A DNA stretch of 64,000 nucleotides. It comes from Hypoxylon rubiginosum (taxonomy: Eukaryota > Ascomycota > Sordariomycetes > Xylariales > Hypoxylaceae). The position numbers and the translations under genes are program-made. Positions 1-12,056 of this stretch are shown piece by piece; the first letter of the stretch is position 1, and every line of letters starts with the position of its first letter. The stretch spans positions 806,001 to 870,000 of the forward strand of contig CADCXA010000062.1 in assembly GCA_902806565.1 (NCBI GenBank). The letters run 5' to 3'. The notes under the pieces were generated by a model. The model searched no databases and had not been told where the DNA came from. It saw only the letters and a program-made list of their open reading frames with translations.

Positions 1-3000
1 AGGCGTTTTTGAACATGAAATAGACGGGGGGGTTTTTTTTGGTAAGACGGAGGGCATGCAAGGGGAACTGTTATCGAAACCACATTACCAAAATTTTCGA
101 GTCGGACGTCGTTAGAGCTTTATGACCGTCCCTCGGAAGTTCGGGGCCTAAAACCACATTCTAATGTAAGCATAGGTCTTCTCCCTCGTCGATAGTGTCC
201 AGTTTTGGGGGTCGAAATAGATCTTTAGAAGGGCTCGAGAACGTTCGCTTCGTCGAATTGGACGACTCAGGGTTTAAGTAAGCTCGATAATCCCCAATCA
301 AAAGTCTTGCATCCTTTCGGCCTCGGGTCTCAGCTCGTTCCGCCGACAATAAGATCGACGGCTCCCGCCGCTAGCAAGCTGGCAAGTCGAGCTAACAAAG
401 AAAGAAAGCCGCCGTTGGGTTACCTACATGAACGTGAGCAGGTGGCAGATGAGGTATGTAGTAGTTGTAGTGGTGTTGTATACACAGATACGTTATATAA
501 ACGGAATGGGCTGTTACACTTTTTGTCCGTGTGATGAATTTATGTATAGCATCGGCTCATGCAGGTAATGAAAATCATGCCAGCCTTACGACGGATTTTA
601 CTTAATTACGGGTCGTTGAGTAGGATCACAAGCTATCACACACTGTGCAAGTACCGTACGATCCAATATCGAGAAGCTGATCCTTGTCACGGCGCTCATT
701 CGGAGTCCGACTTGTCCGCCTATTTTCCAACCTCCTCGTCCGATGGGAACAATTTTGGGGGCTCGCTTATGAAGGATTTTTGTGCAAAGTCCGGCGCGAA
801 GGTCTTTAGGCCGTCATGACTCTTCACGGCGGCAGGGCGGCAGGTCACAAGGTGGTTGAGCGGGGTGGCTTGGATTCTGGATTCTGGATTCTTCGATGGT
901 GTCGTCGCAAAGTACCTACATGTATATGAGGTATGTTCCATTATCGGTGACTAATGTCTCGAATCTATATTCTAGGCATTCTTTTTGTGTCGTTAATCCC
1001 AAGGTCGAGTATGCTCATCATTTGTATTAGTAATATAATATATCTGCAGACGATAACTTGTTAGCCTAGAAAGTGATGTTGGTGCTGTGATAAGTAATGA
1101 CACTGGTTAGCGGATTTCCACATGCCATGTTCTAACAAGCAAGGACCATTGCTAAGCAAGCGATGCTGCAGTGTTGGTGTTGTGATCTACTGCCGGTGTT
1201 GATGTATGTTGTATGTGTGTGGCTTGGTCGATGTAATCGATGCCCAGAATGCCTCGTACTCGGTTTGTAAATTGCTTCAAGAGAAGGGAAACACCACATC
1301 CAGTACTATTAGGTTGACAACGACCATACGACAACACCATCGCCCATGTCACCCTCCATTTTCCTTTCAGAGTTTAGTGAAGGAGAGATTCCCCGTCTTA
1401 TGCGTCTTATGTCTGTCGATAATCTCACCGCTTGACCTCCCTTATCTGACATTCCCCCAGACCATTCTAGTTGTAGGTGTCGTATGAGGGGTTCGTCAAC
1501 GATTCGAAGCGGCCGTCATCACGTTCAGGCGGTCGGCCGAAGGATTTGTCGGGCGGCAATTGGTGTGCGTTGCAGCACTACTGCCGTCTCTTGCATGATA
1601 GGCATCGGGTAAGCTGTCGCCCCCCTGGTCGTTACCTACTAGCCTAGCTCGCCTGGCGGGTTCGATGGGCCGAGGCAGCGAGGTGCTGGAAACAGTTATT
1701 GGGTAGGGTTGTACAGCTTCTCGGACTTTGATGGTCCCGTCTTCTTTTTTTCTAACGGAGGTGGACTTAATTATCATCTCATCGAAATGTATGGAACTGA
1801 CAAATCTGTGTGTAGAAGCTTGAGAGGCTTGGCTTAGTTCCAAGTTGTACTTGTATAATAGTATACCTTTATTACGGTAAAAAGCCCTTCTATTATCTCA
1901 TCGAAGGACATTCACATACCATATATCATAGATATATGAGCTAGGAAGGATATTAGCAAAATAGTCCAAGTACATACATACCTTAAGGGTCCAAGAGGTA
2001 GGGACTCGGTTGTATCGTCTGATGGTTCGATGGGAATCCTACTTCGTACAAACGGCGACTTTTCTTTCTTTTCAGCATTCCCATATGGATTATACATTCC
2101 CTTGCACAAATTCCCATACTGTGACTCTATCCACACTTGGCAGACTTGGGCATGCTCGAATCCCTGCTAGCGCGGCTCCTCAAGAAACTCGAAAGGCTGA
2201 GAAATCATCCACGAGCTGCGTGGACAGCCATTTCAGGTAAGGAGAGCACACACGTTGACTTACACATGATCAGCCCGAGAGACATTCTTGTTGGCTCCGG
2301 ACATATAGGCTGGCTGGGCGGGCTGGATAGATGCATGTACGTAGACACACATGTAATACGTATGCTGATATGTAGGGCAGTATTAGTAAGAAAAAGATGG
2401 AAGATGGAAGACGGAAGATGAGAGATGGATAGACAAAGATGAAGTGAGATTGCGTATTACCATTGGCAACCCAATAATGTATTTAGAGTTAATTGCATAT
2501 GTACCTACCCTACGTACATCGTCCAACATCCATTCTAATTTCTAGGCATAGACAATGTATATATGTATCTAGGTAGCCAAATGTAGATATATATTACATT
2601 ATGTAGTAGAAACGAATCCGGATATAAACGAATTATATACAGTATGTCCGATTGCGGATGGCCGGACGGCCGGGGATATTTGACTCTTTCGGCGAGAAGA
2701 TGACAAAATGACAAGATGAGAAGCAACTCGATCCTTTCATAAAATCAAATCCCATTAAAAGGCCCTTGTAACGAGGCCGCATGGCGAAGTGCATAAGTAC
2801 CTTGGCATAACCCTGACAAGGCTTGAGGTACATGCATGTCCACTATCTTGAGCGTTGTAGGTACCTAGCGGGAAGTTTAATAGAATATTTTGGCAAGGTC
2901 TACAAGGCTTGGAACATGGATTAATAGTACCTTGTCTCTAACCTGTATCCACCATCAGGTTCTGTAATTTTCTTTAGGCCCTGAACCCATAGCTCTTATT

Positions 3001-4019
3001 AGACCGTAAACTTATTAGTTTAACCCTCTAACCCTTTACATAAGTCGCCCTTGAGTCCCTAAAGCTCCCCCCCAAGCCCCCCAGGCCCCCAAGCCACAAG
3101 GCCAAGCAAGCCCTTAACAACTTCAAATTTCCATACCGCCGATTCTATTTTTCGGATATCTCGGATCGTCCATCGTCCTTCCTTTCCCACGCTATCACTC
3201 CGATGGACTGATGGATCATGGCTCTCCAGAAACAGATGGCGCGAGCGGATAGAAAGGTGGGCCCACTACTTGTTCGCCTTGTTCGCCCTTTGTTACTGCA
3301 TACTGCAACATATTGTACATACCGCATATGTCATTACGCTGCCTGTGAGACTGTCGTTAGACGGTATAGATCGATTCCGTACTTGCGAATTCTGCCCGAG
3401 CGAATGTACAATGCCGTCTACCTAGGAGTACATACGTCCCCGTACATACGTGCCCATACCCACATTGCCCAGCTTCGACCTCATGGCGCATGGCCCACCG
3501 TCCACGGCCCCCGGCCCACGAGCCAGCGAGCATGGGCTCAGAGTAAGACGGTAGCAAAAAATAAATAAATAGATTCCGGCCGCATGCACCTTCCGCCCTC
3601 TCCCACCATGATGCTATCTGTTTATGAGAGCTTCCCCCTCCTCCTCCCCCAGCCGCTTAACCTCCCATATGTGACATGAGGTAGCATTGCTGCGTGCTTC
3701 TACTGAATATCACCACTGCGTCCGGTTTCTCACAGCCGTGTGCAAGTGATAGAGCTACGTAACTGACATACTGCTCTGGACTGTACCGTTAAGGCTCGAG
3801 AGGCACTGTGTGAAGCTAGCCTTGCTTATAGAGTAACAAGGTCGACAGGGCAATCTCCCATCTACCTGGGTAGCTTGTCACGGAGTAGCCCTGTAGCTCT
3901 CTGGTTCTCCCACGAACAAAGAACTAAGAGGGGGGCATATAAATCTTCCTTTCCCGGTCGACTGGCGCAATTTTACAAAACTGACACATTCCCGCCAACC
4001 GCGCGAACCGTGCTCAGAC
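1..4019. other. Intergenic region without a supported gene
   Basis: No reading frame here looks like a known protein, and the open frames are short, overlapping and of random composition. The stretch has a C-rich tract around 3060-3120 and scattered TACATGTA/TACGTA-type palindromic bits, for example around 910, 2335 and 3425-3450. The last few hundred bases should hold the promoter of the gene starting at 4020. Small non-coding RNAs cannot be excluded by eye. Confidence 0.6.
3936..3945 (+). promoter_or_regulatory. Possible TATA element of the Ytp1-like gene
   Basis: A CATATAAAT string lies about 80 nt upstream of the ATG at 4020. Its distance and sequence fit a fungal TATA box. No transcript evidence is available, so this is only a candidate. 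Confidence 0.3.
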
Positions 4020-6231
4020 ATGAGGTCGACCACCCAGTCTACCCTCAAGCTACTGGCGCTCGTCGCCATAGCTGGAGCTCTTCCTGCAGTTTTTGCCCAT
4101 GGCGACGACGAAGGCGCAATGAATATGGACACAGACATGGACATGAGCAAAGAGGATCCCAAGCCGGATCCGGATTCCTACCTGCCGACCTACTTCTCCC
4201 ATCCAGAACACGTAGTCGAGATATATGCGCATATCGCCCTGATGGTCATTAGCTGGTTAATTCTGCTGCCGCTAGGTACGAGAGCCACCCCCAGCAATAC
4301 TAACAGTAGCAGAATTCTGGAACAAGTCTAACTCGTCTTCTTAGCTGTCATGTTTTCCATTGCGCGATCACGATATACGCTTGCGATCCAGTTCGTATTC
4401 CTATTCACGAACGCGGTCGGCGTCTTACTAGGTATTACATACAACGCGAACACACCCGATTTATACCCCAACAATGCGCACCATAAGCTGGGCTGGATAG
4501 TCACTTGGGCCGTCTGCGCGCAGGTTATGATTAGCCTTGTCAGCCGCGTAGCAGGCGTGATAAATAAGAAGGGTGCTCAGGAATTTGGCAAGGAGGAGGA
4601 GCAAGCATTCATCCCGGTTTCGACGCAAGCTATGGCCGAGCATCAGCGCATGAACGATGCGATATACGCGCAGACGCAGCCGTACCGTCACTCCAACGAC
4701 AGCGGCCAAGGCACGGAGCCGAATACCGAGTCTCTGCGGAGCAACTCGGTATCGACAGCGATCGGTCAGGAATCGCCCATTGAGTTGAGCGACCGAAGAG
4801 CGCACTACGATGATGACGACGACCTCGAGGACATCCATTTCAAACCCGCAGAATTACTCTCGTCAAAACGTGGCAGCTTGTTTATTACCAAAATTGCGGG
4901 CATGATCTCCACCCGAGCTTGGAAGGTTCCAATGTTTGTATACAACTTCATTGACAGGACTATTCTCATTGTGGGCTATATCGCTCTCTGCACCGGTATC
5001 ATTACATTTGCGCGATTCTTTGTAAGTTGAAACTATTGGCCTTGGTTTTTTGTATTGACATTGTCATTGGCATTGACATGGGCATCGTGGACTGACGTAC
5101 AAATTCAGGAGGGACACAACGTTTTCAGTGGCTTGGCGCACTGGATCAAAGGCGGCATTTTCTTCTGGTACGGCCTTTTGACGCTGGGGAGATGGAGCGG
5201 AAGCTTCGGTGAGCTGGGCTGGGTAAGTCGGAGCGAATCTCGCTGCATGATATGATCCACACATTATGACTTCATGTTATGTGTTATGGATTTTTATGCT
5301 TGCGCTTTATGACAGAATCCGTGTGGCTAACGCGAGTGTTGTGTGCAGTCGTGGAACGTCCGTCCCAAGCAGAGCTCCCAGAAATGGAGACCTACGGCGG
5401 AATTCGTCGAAGGCGCTCTCATTTTCACCTACGGATCCACTAATATCTTCCTCGAGCACCTCGGCAACGCTGGCAATGAGTTCAGCTCTCAGGATCTCGA
5501 GCACATATCCATCACCGTGCTTTTCATCGGAGGTGGTTTGGTACGTTGCTTTCGTTGTAGCATTGGTCAGTAAGCGAAGACTAATCAGGTAATGCAGCTT
5601 GCGATGCTTATTGAGTCCACCCGAATCCGTGAGCTCCTGAACACGACCGTGTATGACGCAGCTCTCGCGCATCCGAACCATGCGTACAATGACGAGGAAC
5701 GAGTAGCTCTAGAAGCGCCTAAGCAATACGAATTTTCCATCAATCCGATTCCTGCTCTCGTCATATTGCTTCTCGGCATTATGATGAGCTCTCACACTCA
5801 GCAATCTATGATTTCCAGCATGGTCCATAAACAGTGGGGTAATCTCCTTACGGGTGCCTCCTTTGCGCGAGGTTTCACCTACGTGCTCATGTACCTGAAG
5901 CCGCCGCGTTCAATCCTGCCATCCCGACCTCCCACCGAGCTCCTGACTGCTTTTGGGCTGATTACGGGAGGCACTATTTTCATGGCAAGCGTATGTTTTA
6001 CCCCAGTTATGGTCACAGGGCCTTTATCATTAACAACGGTCACAGTCCAGCGATACAATCGACGGCATGATCCATTACGATCTGGACGCCATGTTCTTCT
6101 ACACGGTAACCATGGGATTCGTTGGTCTTCTCATGGCGTGGGTTGTGATTGTCCTGGCCCTCAAGGGTTGGGCTGTTCGCAAGGAGTCCGGCCGAGCTCC
6201 AAAATCCTGGACTTTGGCTTCCAGAGTCTGA
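4020..6231 (+). CDS. Ytp1/DUF2427-type integral membrane protein
   Basis: Six exons: 4020-4275, 4345-5021, 5109-5222, 5349-5540, 5598-5990 and 6046-6231, giving 605 residues. All five introns have GT..AG ends and the joined frame stays open. Residues 1-26 form a signal peptide (basic start, then LLALVAIAGALPAVFA), followed by an acidic, Met- and His-containing lumenal stretch. The rest has about ten hydrophobic segments, with a polar acidic loop near residues 180-270. This order, an N-terminal DUF2427 half (SHPEHVVEIYAHIALMV, then TNAVGVLLG) and a C-terminal Ytp1 half (EGHNVFSGLAHWIKGGIFFW), matches fungal Ytp1-like proteins. Their function is unknown; a resemblance to cytochrome b561-type four-helix membrane units has been noted for such proteins. 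The family call is firm, the biochemical role open. The gene stands alone between long spacers. Confidence 0.9.
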
Positions 6232-7690
6232 AGGGGCTGATTATTCGGCAACTTACAGTCAGTTAAAATTACCAACAGGAACAAAAAAAAAACACGCATC
6301 ATGCATTGCAATAGGGGAACGACCTAGGTTGGATGCCATTTGGCAAAAAGATCGAGGTTTGGCGGTTCAAATTCCTTGGATTACGGCGTATCGGGGCGTG
6401 GGGGGTGGTCGTTTTATCGCGATATACCCAACATAATCCTCTGCATATTTTTTCGAAACTCCTATTTTTATCTTTTCTATCTTGTTGCATTCTGGACTTT
6501 CATTATCAATCACATGATACCCCTAGGGAAGAACGAAGTATGATTTATAAAGAGGATTTGGCGGTTGCGTCGGTTATGGGCATTGGATGGATGGGTGGAT
6601 GGTGAAGATGAAAATGGTCTCCCTGAGTGAGCGACTATTGCAACGAATCGGTTAGAACTACTTAACGACTCGAAATTAATGAGGACATTAAGTGGAAGAG
6701 TGCTGATAAATGTGTGACTTGCTATAGATTTGTGGTGATTGCTCTGCTGCTTCATAGTCTACTAGACGCTGCCTGCAAATCAGACGGTCTTATTGACAAC
6801 AATGTCAGATAAATATAATACGAGCAACAAACAAAGGATAGGAATAGTATGTTTTGCGAGCATACGGCATGCATCCGATGTTAGAGACAATTCCATATTT
6901 TTATCAGGATCCTAGATAGGTTAAATCAGACAAAGAATAGGAGAGAGCCCGTTTGCTCTTAGCCCCTATGTATATCCTGAGCTGGCAGCTGTTATAGCAA
7001 CATAGTTACTACTACCCCTATCATACGGTTGGCCTCGTGACAATTTTCATAACCATGTTTCTATAACTCCCGTCGTCTATTACTCTTCAGAAGTTCCCTC
7101 TCGATGCCCCATGCTAGGCCCTATCGACGTGATATGTATACCACCTGTGTTATGAAAATCATTTATTAACACAGAAACCTAGATAGAGTTGTCACGATGT
7201 ATGCCTACCTTCCTATGTTATAGCAATCAAAATAGCCAGTTTTTGAGATATTAGCTTGAGAGATCCCAGAAACATATATATATATATACTAAATGGGAGC
7301 GTTTTAAGCTATAAAGCTGATGGGTTTCCCATCGTAATTTAGCTCCAAAACAATAATCACAGCACAGACAAGGTTGCATTGTGGAAGGGTGTTGCTTAAT
7401 AATTTGATAAATGTATGGTAATGACATGTTCTCCGCGTGCGTGGCTATTTACAGGACAAAGTTTCACACGAGCCTTTAGCTCTTAATTAAGTTGAAGGAG
7501 TAAGCTGAGTAAAATTTTGTATTACATGACAGATTGTCTGTATCTCCTATGCTATCCATTCTCTTGTACCAACAGACCCGTAATTCTACCCCGGCGGTAA
7601 GGGCTAGGGCTTCGACATGGCGACAGTTGTTGTCCTGGTTATTATGCTACCCTCCGTACCCCGTTTGGGAAATTCCGTCGATTCCATAGT

Positions 7691-7739
7691 TTTGAGAGTT
7701 GAGAGTTGAGAGTTGGGAGGGGAGAGGGGAGAGGGGAGA
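7691..7739. repeat. Purine-rich tandem repeats
   Basis: Three copies of TTGAGAG are followed directly by GGGAGAG-type units. Composition is almost purely purine on the + strand. Probably slippage-derived. Confidence 0.7.
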
Positions 7740-7942
7740 ATGAAGGATGGAGGGTGTTGTTGCCTGAGCGTGGCCACGAGCATATGGTCTATGTCGAGCT
7801 TGAGTTGCAAAGGTTGAGAAAGGTAGAGGGGATTTAGAGAGTAGGAAGTAACTGGTTCCAACAGGGTTTGGTAGAGCTGCTATCGTTTATATCCTGAGCG
7901 GTTTTATTGATGGAGGATACACAAGGACAGTTAGGTTGTTGC

Positions 7943-7990
7943 TGCATACTGCATACTGCATACTGCATGCTGAATGCTGAGTGCCGAATG
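7943..7990. repeat. TGCATAC heptamer tandem repeat, decaying
   Basis: Three exact TGCATAC units are followed by increasingly diverged copies (TGCATGC, TGAATGC, TGAGTGC). This gradient is typical of an ageing slippage array. Confidence 0.7.
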
Positions 7991-8054
7991 CACTGAACCT
8001 AACTGGCAGCAAGCGGACTAGAGGAGTCGACGAGATCGTCCGACTGCAACGATT

Positions 8055-8149
8055 AGCTTCTTCCGAAGACAGGATGCCGAATTCCTGAGTAACCTTAGTG
8101 GTGTAGTGGTTTTGTATAGGAATTCGGCATCCTGTCTGCGGAAGAAGCT
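8055..8149. repeat. 32-bp inverted repeat with 31-nt spacer
   Basis: The left arm 8055-8086 and right arm 8118-8149 are reverse complements at 31 of 32 positions (one A/C difference). Transcribed in either direction this would make a strong hairpin. It abuts the tandem array at 8205-8330. It could be the end structure of a small foldback or MITE-like element, or two inverted copies of a transposon fragment. No target-site duplication was recognised. Confidence 0.8.
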
Positions 8150-8204
8150 GACGGATGCGGCGGAGGTTTTGCTAGTCGCCGTGGGCCGTTGGTGATAGTA
8201 GAGC

Positions 8205-8330
8205 GGACCCGGCCCACATTGAACGCCGCGATGTGATCAAGTAGGACCGGGACCCGGCCCACACCAATATAATCAAGCAGAGCCGGGACCCGGCCCACAC
8301 TGAACGCCGCGACGTGGTCCAGTAGGACCG
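8205..8330. repeat. GC-rich tandem array of 45, 36 and 45 bp
   Basis: Three units at 8205-8249, 8250-8285 and 8286-8330 each begin GGACCCGGCCCACA and end near GACCG or GCCG. The middle unit lacks about 9 bp. On the - strand the units read as imperfect copies of GRVPxLLDxI, so the array may come from a former coding sequence. Its GC content is clearly above its surroundings. Confidence 0.75.
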
Positions 8331-8706
8331 GGACGGTGATCTCCGCCGGTAGGTTGGTATTAAATATACTTAGGTAGCTAAAGTCGGCGGCTTCCGATGG
8401 TGAGAGGTTAATAGGGTGGCGGAGAGTAGAAGTTATCGGTATTTCCCTAGTGTTCCATGGGTAGATACTTCTCCGAATCTCTGGTATCGATGCCGGCTTT
8501 TCCTAGCCCGGCGATAGTGAAACCCCCGGTCCGACTTAGGATTTGAGGTCTAAAACGTTAGAGTTGCCGTTATTAGCTAGGGATGTGTTGCTAGGTGTGC
8601 TATGGGCCTAGAGGTGTGTATGGCTATGTGGCAGCTAGAGGTGTATATAGCGGCTAGAGGTGTGTACCGGTATGAGTTGCTGGAGATTGTAGTAGCTAGA
8701 CCCTGC

Positions 8707-8895
8707 TTAGCCAACGGATTTATAAAATCTCTGGGTGTTGCCCGTCCGTTTAGGAGCTGGACCATCTATAGCTCCTTGATTGAGAGCTATAGCGACTTTA
8801 GCCTTCTTGACACCCGAATCGAAGATGCTGGGTAGCATGATTAGAAATTGTGCTAGGTAGTCGTGCAGTGGTTGTCTGTTTGTTTTAGTCTCCAT
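8707..8895 (-). pseudogene. Possible retrotransposon gag remnant
   Basis: A 62-codon frame on the - strand contains QPLHDYLAQF and then VKKAKVAIALNQ. The spacing vaguely recalls the gag region of fungal LTR retrotransposons, where a short helical stretch is followed by KK...L...LN. No zinc knuckle, protease or reverse transcriptase can be read nearby. This is weak pattern recognition and the frame may be random. Confidence 0.15.
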
Positions 8896-9908
8896 ATCGC
8901 TTCCCTTAGATGGGTTTCGTAACTATTGTTATGAAGCGGTGCCTAGTCTCCAGGTGCATTTTACGCACCCAGAGAAGGGTGGGAAGAAAGATGGGAAGGT
9001 CGAGCAGGCGACACGATACCGTAGAAACACATTATATGCCACGCCTTCAAATGGACGAGGAGTCGTTAGGATTGAGTCCTCCGATTCGAGCATCTGCGTT
9101 ACTGCCGACTTGACGCATTACTCGAGTTAATGGGTACATTCTGGTTATGCTTGTGTTCTGGGATTAGGTGTTTGTCATTAAGGGTCTTCGCGAATCTCGG
9201 CCTTTGGCTATAGGCTCCAGAGTTGAATGTATAACTGGAAGTTGAGGGCCGGCCGCGACACCCATCTGGGGTAAATGGTCCGGTGAGAGAGACGGAAAGA
9301 GGACTAGGAGTCGCGCGTTTTAACCCTAGGCCCGCTAGGGAATGTTTGCCATTGGGGGGTTAACATTCCGAAGGCTCAAGAAGACTATTATTAGACGAGA
9401 CCGTGCTTTGTCTTTTTGGTATGGTAGATAAATATGCGTATGAGCTCTAGCGTGACAGCTCTGTTGGCAGTAGCATAGGAGGGTTGAGGTCGTTATCATG
9501 ATGAAGCCTGTACTCTTATCGAAGTTAGTAAGAGCTAAACTAGTCGCGGTCGAGTTGTTTATGGACACGCTTAGTATGTAACTGTGAAGCGCTCTATGCA
9601 GCTAATGAATTACGTGGAAGGGAATGTAGTGATGGATGACTTTGATGATAGAATTGTCAAGTTGACGAGTATACGAGACTGTAGCTTTGGGAGAAAAGGA
9701 CGGGTGGTTTGTTTATATGCTTCTGGAGAAGGGAACTTACTTGTAGTGTGTCTGTTAGGGCTACCGGCATCGCAAGAGAGGTAGCTCTGTCTCCTCTGGC
9801 ATCGTAAATATAGGTGTTGCTTCAGCCTCGTTGTAATCTTAGTTGGTGGAAGAACGGGTGATTTGAAGAATAGTAATTATTGGTGACTAATGATTGATGC
9901 ATGATGCA

Positions 9909-9926
9909 TACCTACCTAGGTAGGTA
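9909..9926. repeat. Perfect 18-bp palindrome
   Basis: TACCTACCTAGGTAGGTA is exactly self-complementary and is followed by one further GGTA. It belongs to a family of related palindromes found in several spacers of this window. Confidence 0.85.
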
Positions 9927-10860
9927 GGTAATTATAGATGGACGAAGAGTGTTGGTTGTCCAGTAATGAGACTATTGTGTAAGAAGAGTGATGGGAAGCT
10001 GGTGTAGGAAATAGAAAAGCAAGTATTTAAGAATGATTGAGAAGGTTTAGGAATTAAGTACCAACTTGCAGGTGCCGGTGGTTAAAGTAATAGACCCCTT
10101 TTGCCGCGTCTAGGAGACATGCGCTCTTATATGCACATAAGCTCCGCTCAATAGGTTGCCTAGGGCGCAGCTTGCAACATTTCGAAGCTGATGTGCTTAA
10201 TCATATTAAAATATATGACTTGAATGATCAATGGTGTTGTTGTAGTAGTGGTTGAGCTTTTCATGATATTTCAGGAGACACGGAAAAGGGTAGGTTACAC
10301 CACTTGAATATATGCTAATGACACTCGTTCTAAGACGTTGACACATACCAGCTCAAGAATAGCACAAATTAATATACCGGTTTCACGTACGACTCGTCCA
10401 TACCGGCTACGTCTTAACTTGTCCATGAAAAAGGACATTAGAAAGAGTTATTATAGGTTGTTGAGTATTATATACGTAACACAGCGGATTTGTTCTAGTT
10501 CTAGGTAGAAAGAAGGTGAAAGAATGGTCATTCAACGTTATTATTTAACACTAATACTAAACCTCTGGAGCATGCTGAAACAGAATATCACGGGTCAGTT
10601 CACTTTATTCAACTTCAAGAATCAGTAACGGCTGTTGGTTGACCATCATGAAACTTGGGCTGATCGAAGGAGGGCTGCCTGCAAAACAGGACAATCTAGC
10701 CTTAGTAGACCATAGACGTCCGGCAGTGTTGTAGATGATAGATGATATAAATAATAAAGCTATAGTCAGAAGCGTAATATATTATGGAAATTCACAGTTG
10801 TAAACTATATATGTTATACAAGGTAGGCAGATTGTTACTGTTATTTGTCTATTTGTCTAA

Positions 10861-10905
10861 TAGACGCAAGTTAAATAGATGCAAGTTAGATAGGTGCAAG
10901 TTAGA
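10861..10905. repeat. 15-bp tandem triplicate
   Basis: Three consecutive 15-bp units share the core GCAAGTTA (start positions 10861, 10876 and 10891), with one to three differences between copies. It lies about 300 bp upstream of MOG1. Confidence 0.75.
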
Positions 10906-11213
10906 TACTAAGATGTCAGCTGTTAATCAGAGGCTAAAAAATAGGGGCAGGGGGGGGGGAAGCTGAAAGCCATGCCACAACCTTACGTGGAAGAAAGTTA
11001 CATCATCGGCTCCACCCAACATCGCCCCACCATAATAGCAGTAGCAGAGCTGCCTCGTTTTAAGGTAGCAAGACTTTCCGAAGGATTATCTGAACTGAGA
11101 GCCTTCCATGTTGATCATATCGATAATTTAAGTGTTTCTATACTAAGTCTCTTCTTTCCTCCCAAGTTTTATCTGAATCTATCACAAATCGTTGGCATCT
11201 CCGACCATCGACC

Positions 11214-12056
11214 ATGGCCAACTACAAGACCACCCCGCTATATGGAGGGGCACTCGTCGCAGATCTCCCAGCGACCTTCGCCGACGTGAGGTAACGAATC
11301 GCATATTTCTTCTTATCCTCTCACCCCGTCGCAAAAGATGTGATCTGTCCATCATCGAATATGGAATTATAAAGAGAGAGAGAAAGAAAGAGCTGTAGCT
11401 GACGTCTGGGAAACCACACCAGTATCATAAGGCAAGTCCCCGATAACCAAGAGGTATACATCGACAAGGATGGCTTCACCAGCATCATCTTCGACATCAC
11501 CGAGCGCGTCGGCGGCCCCGGCACCGGCCCCGAGATAGACGGCCAGGCCCTGACTACCCACCTGGAGGATCTGGTAGGAGACGGGGCCGAGGGCGTCAAG
11601 GTCTGGAATACCACGCCCACTCTGTTCTCGCGATTAGAGTACGTTTACCTTCTGTCTATCTCGGATGTAGCTATCGTAAAACGAGTGAGGCGATCAACCG
11701 TCACTAACGCGCGCGCTTACCTTTTTTCCAACGACGATAGTGAGGACATACCCGCCTACACGCTGATCGCGACCAACATGCCGCGGGACAACCCGAAAGC
11801 GAAAGGCGACAGCGGCGGCGGCCCCGCGACGACCGACTTCACGGCCTTCATCATCACGCTGGTGCGGCTCGAGCGCGAGAAGACGGACCTGCTCATCACC
11901 ATCAACGTGCCCCACATCCACGGCGAGTACGACGAGGAGGACATCGACCTCGAGCTCGGCAAGCAGGGCAAGCTCATCGGCGACGCCGTCGACTACGCCG
12001 CCAAGATCTGGGAGTCCTTCAAGGTCAAGGACTGGGGTCTCTTCAACGAGGTCTAG
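11214..12056 (+). CDS. MOG1: Ran-binding nuclear import factor Mog1
   Basis: Three exons, 11214-11290, 11423-11638 and 11741-12056, encode 202 residues. Both introns (132 and 102 nt) have GT..AG ends and the joined frame restores the family motifs. The start reads MANYKTTPLYGGALVADLP. The first junction recreates SIIRQVPDNQEVYID, the most conserved stretch of Mog1, and the last exon holds the C-terminal beta sheet and helices. Mog1 proteins bind Ran GTPase, promote nucleotide release and support nuclear protein import. Length fits the family (about 190-220). Acidic surface segments such as EYDEEDIDLELG are expected for a Ran partner. The gene converges on the SprT-like gene downstream. Confidence 0.95.

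Larger units (their letters stand above)
6232..11213. other. Gene-poor 5-kb region with simple repeats and probable transposon debris
   Basis: No open frame over about 90 codons resembles a protein. The stretch contains a TA microsatellite (about 7274-7288), 7-nt tandem repeats (7691-7714 and about 7943-7975), an inverted repeat (8055-8149), a three-unit tandem array (8205-8330), a perfect 18-bp palindrome (9909-9926) and a 15-bp triplicate (10861-10905). The last ~300 bases should hold the MOG1 promoter. The clustering of repeats near 8 kb suggests an old element, but no complete transposon gene can be read. Confidence 0.6.

Noticed and set aside
3018..3040. Two TAACCC units resembling telomere repeat
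   Set aside because: Only two imperfect units separated by TC; too short to call an interstitial telomere repeat.
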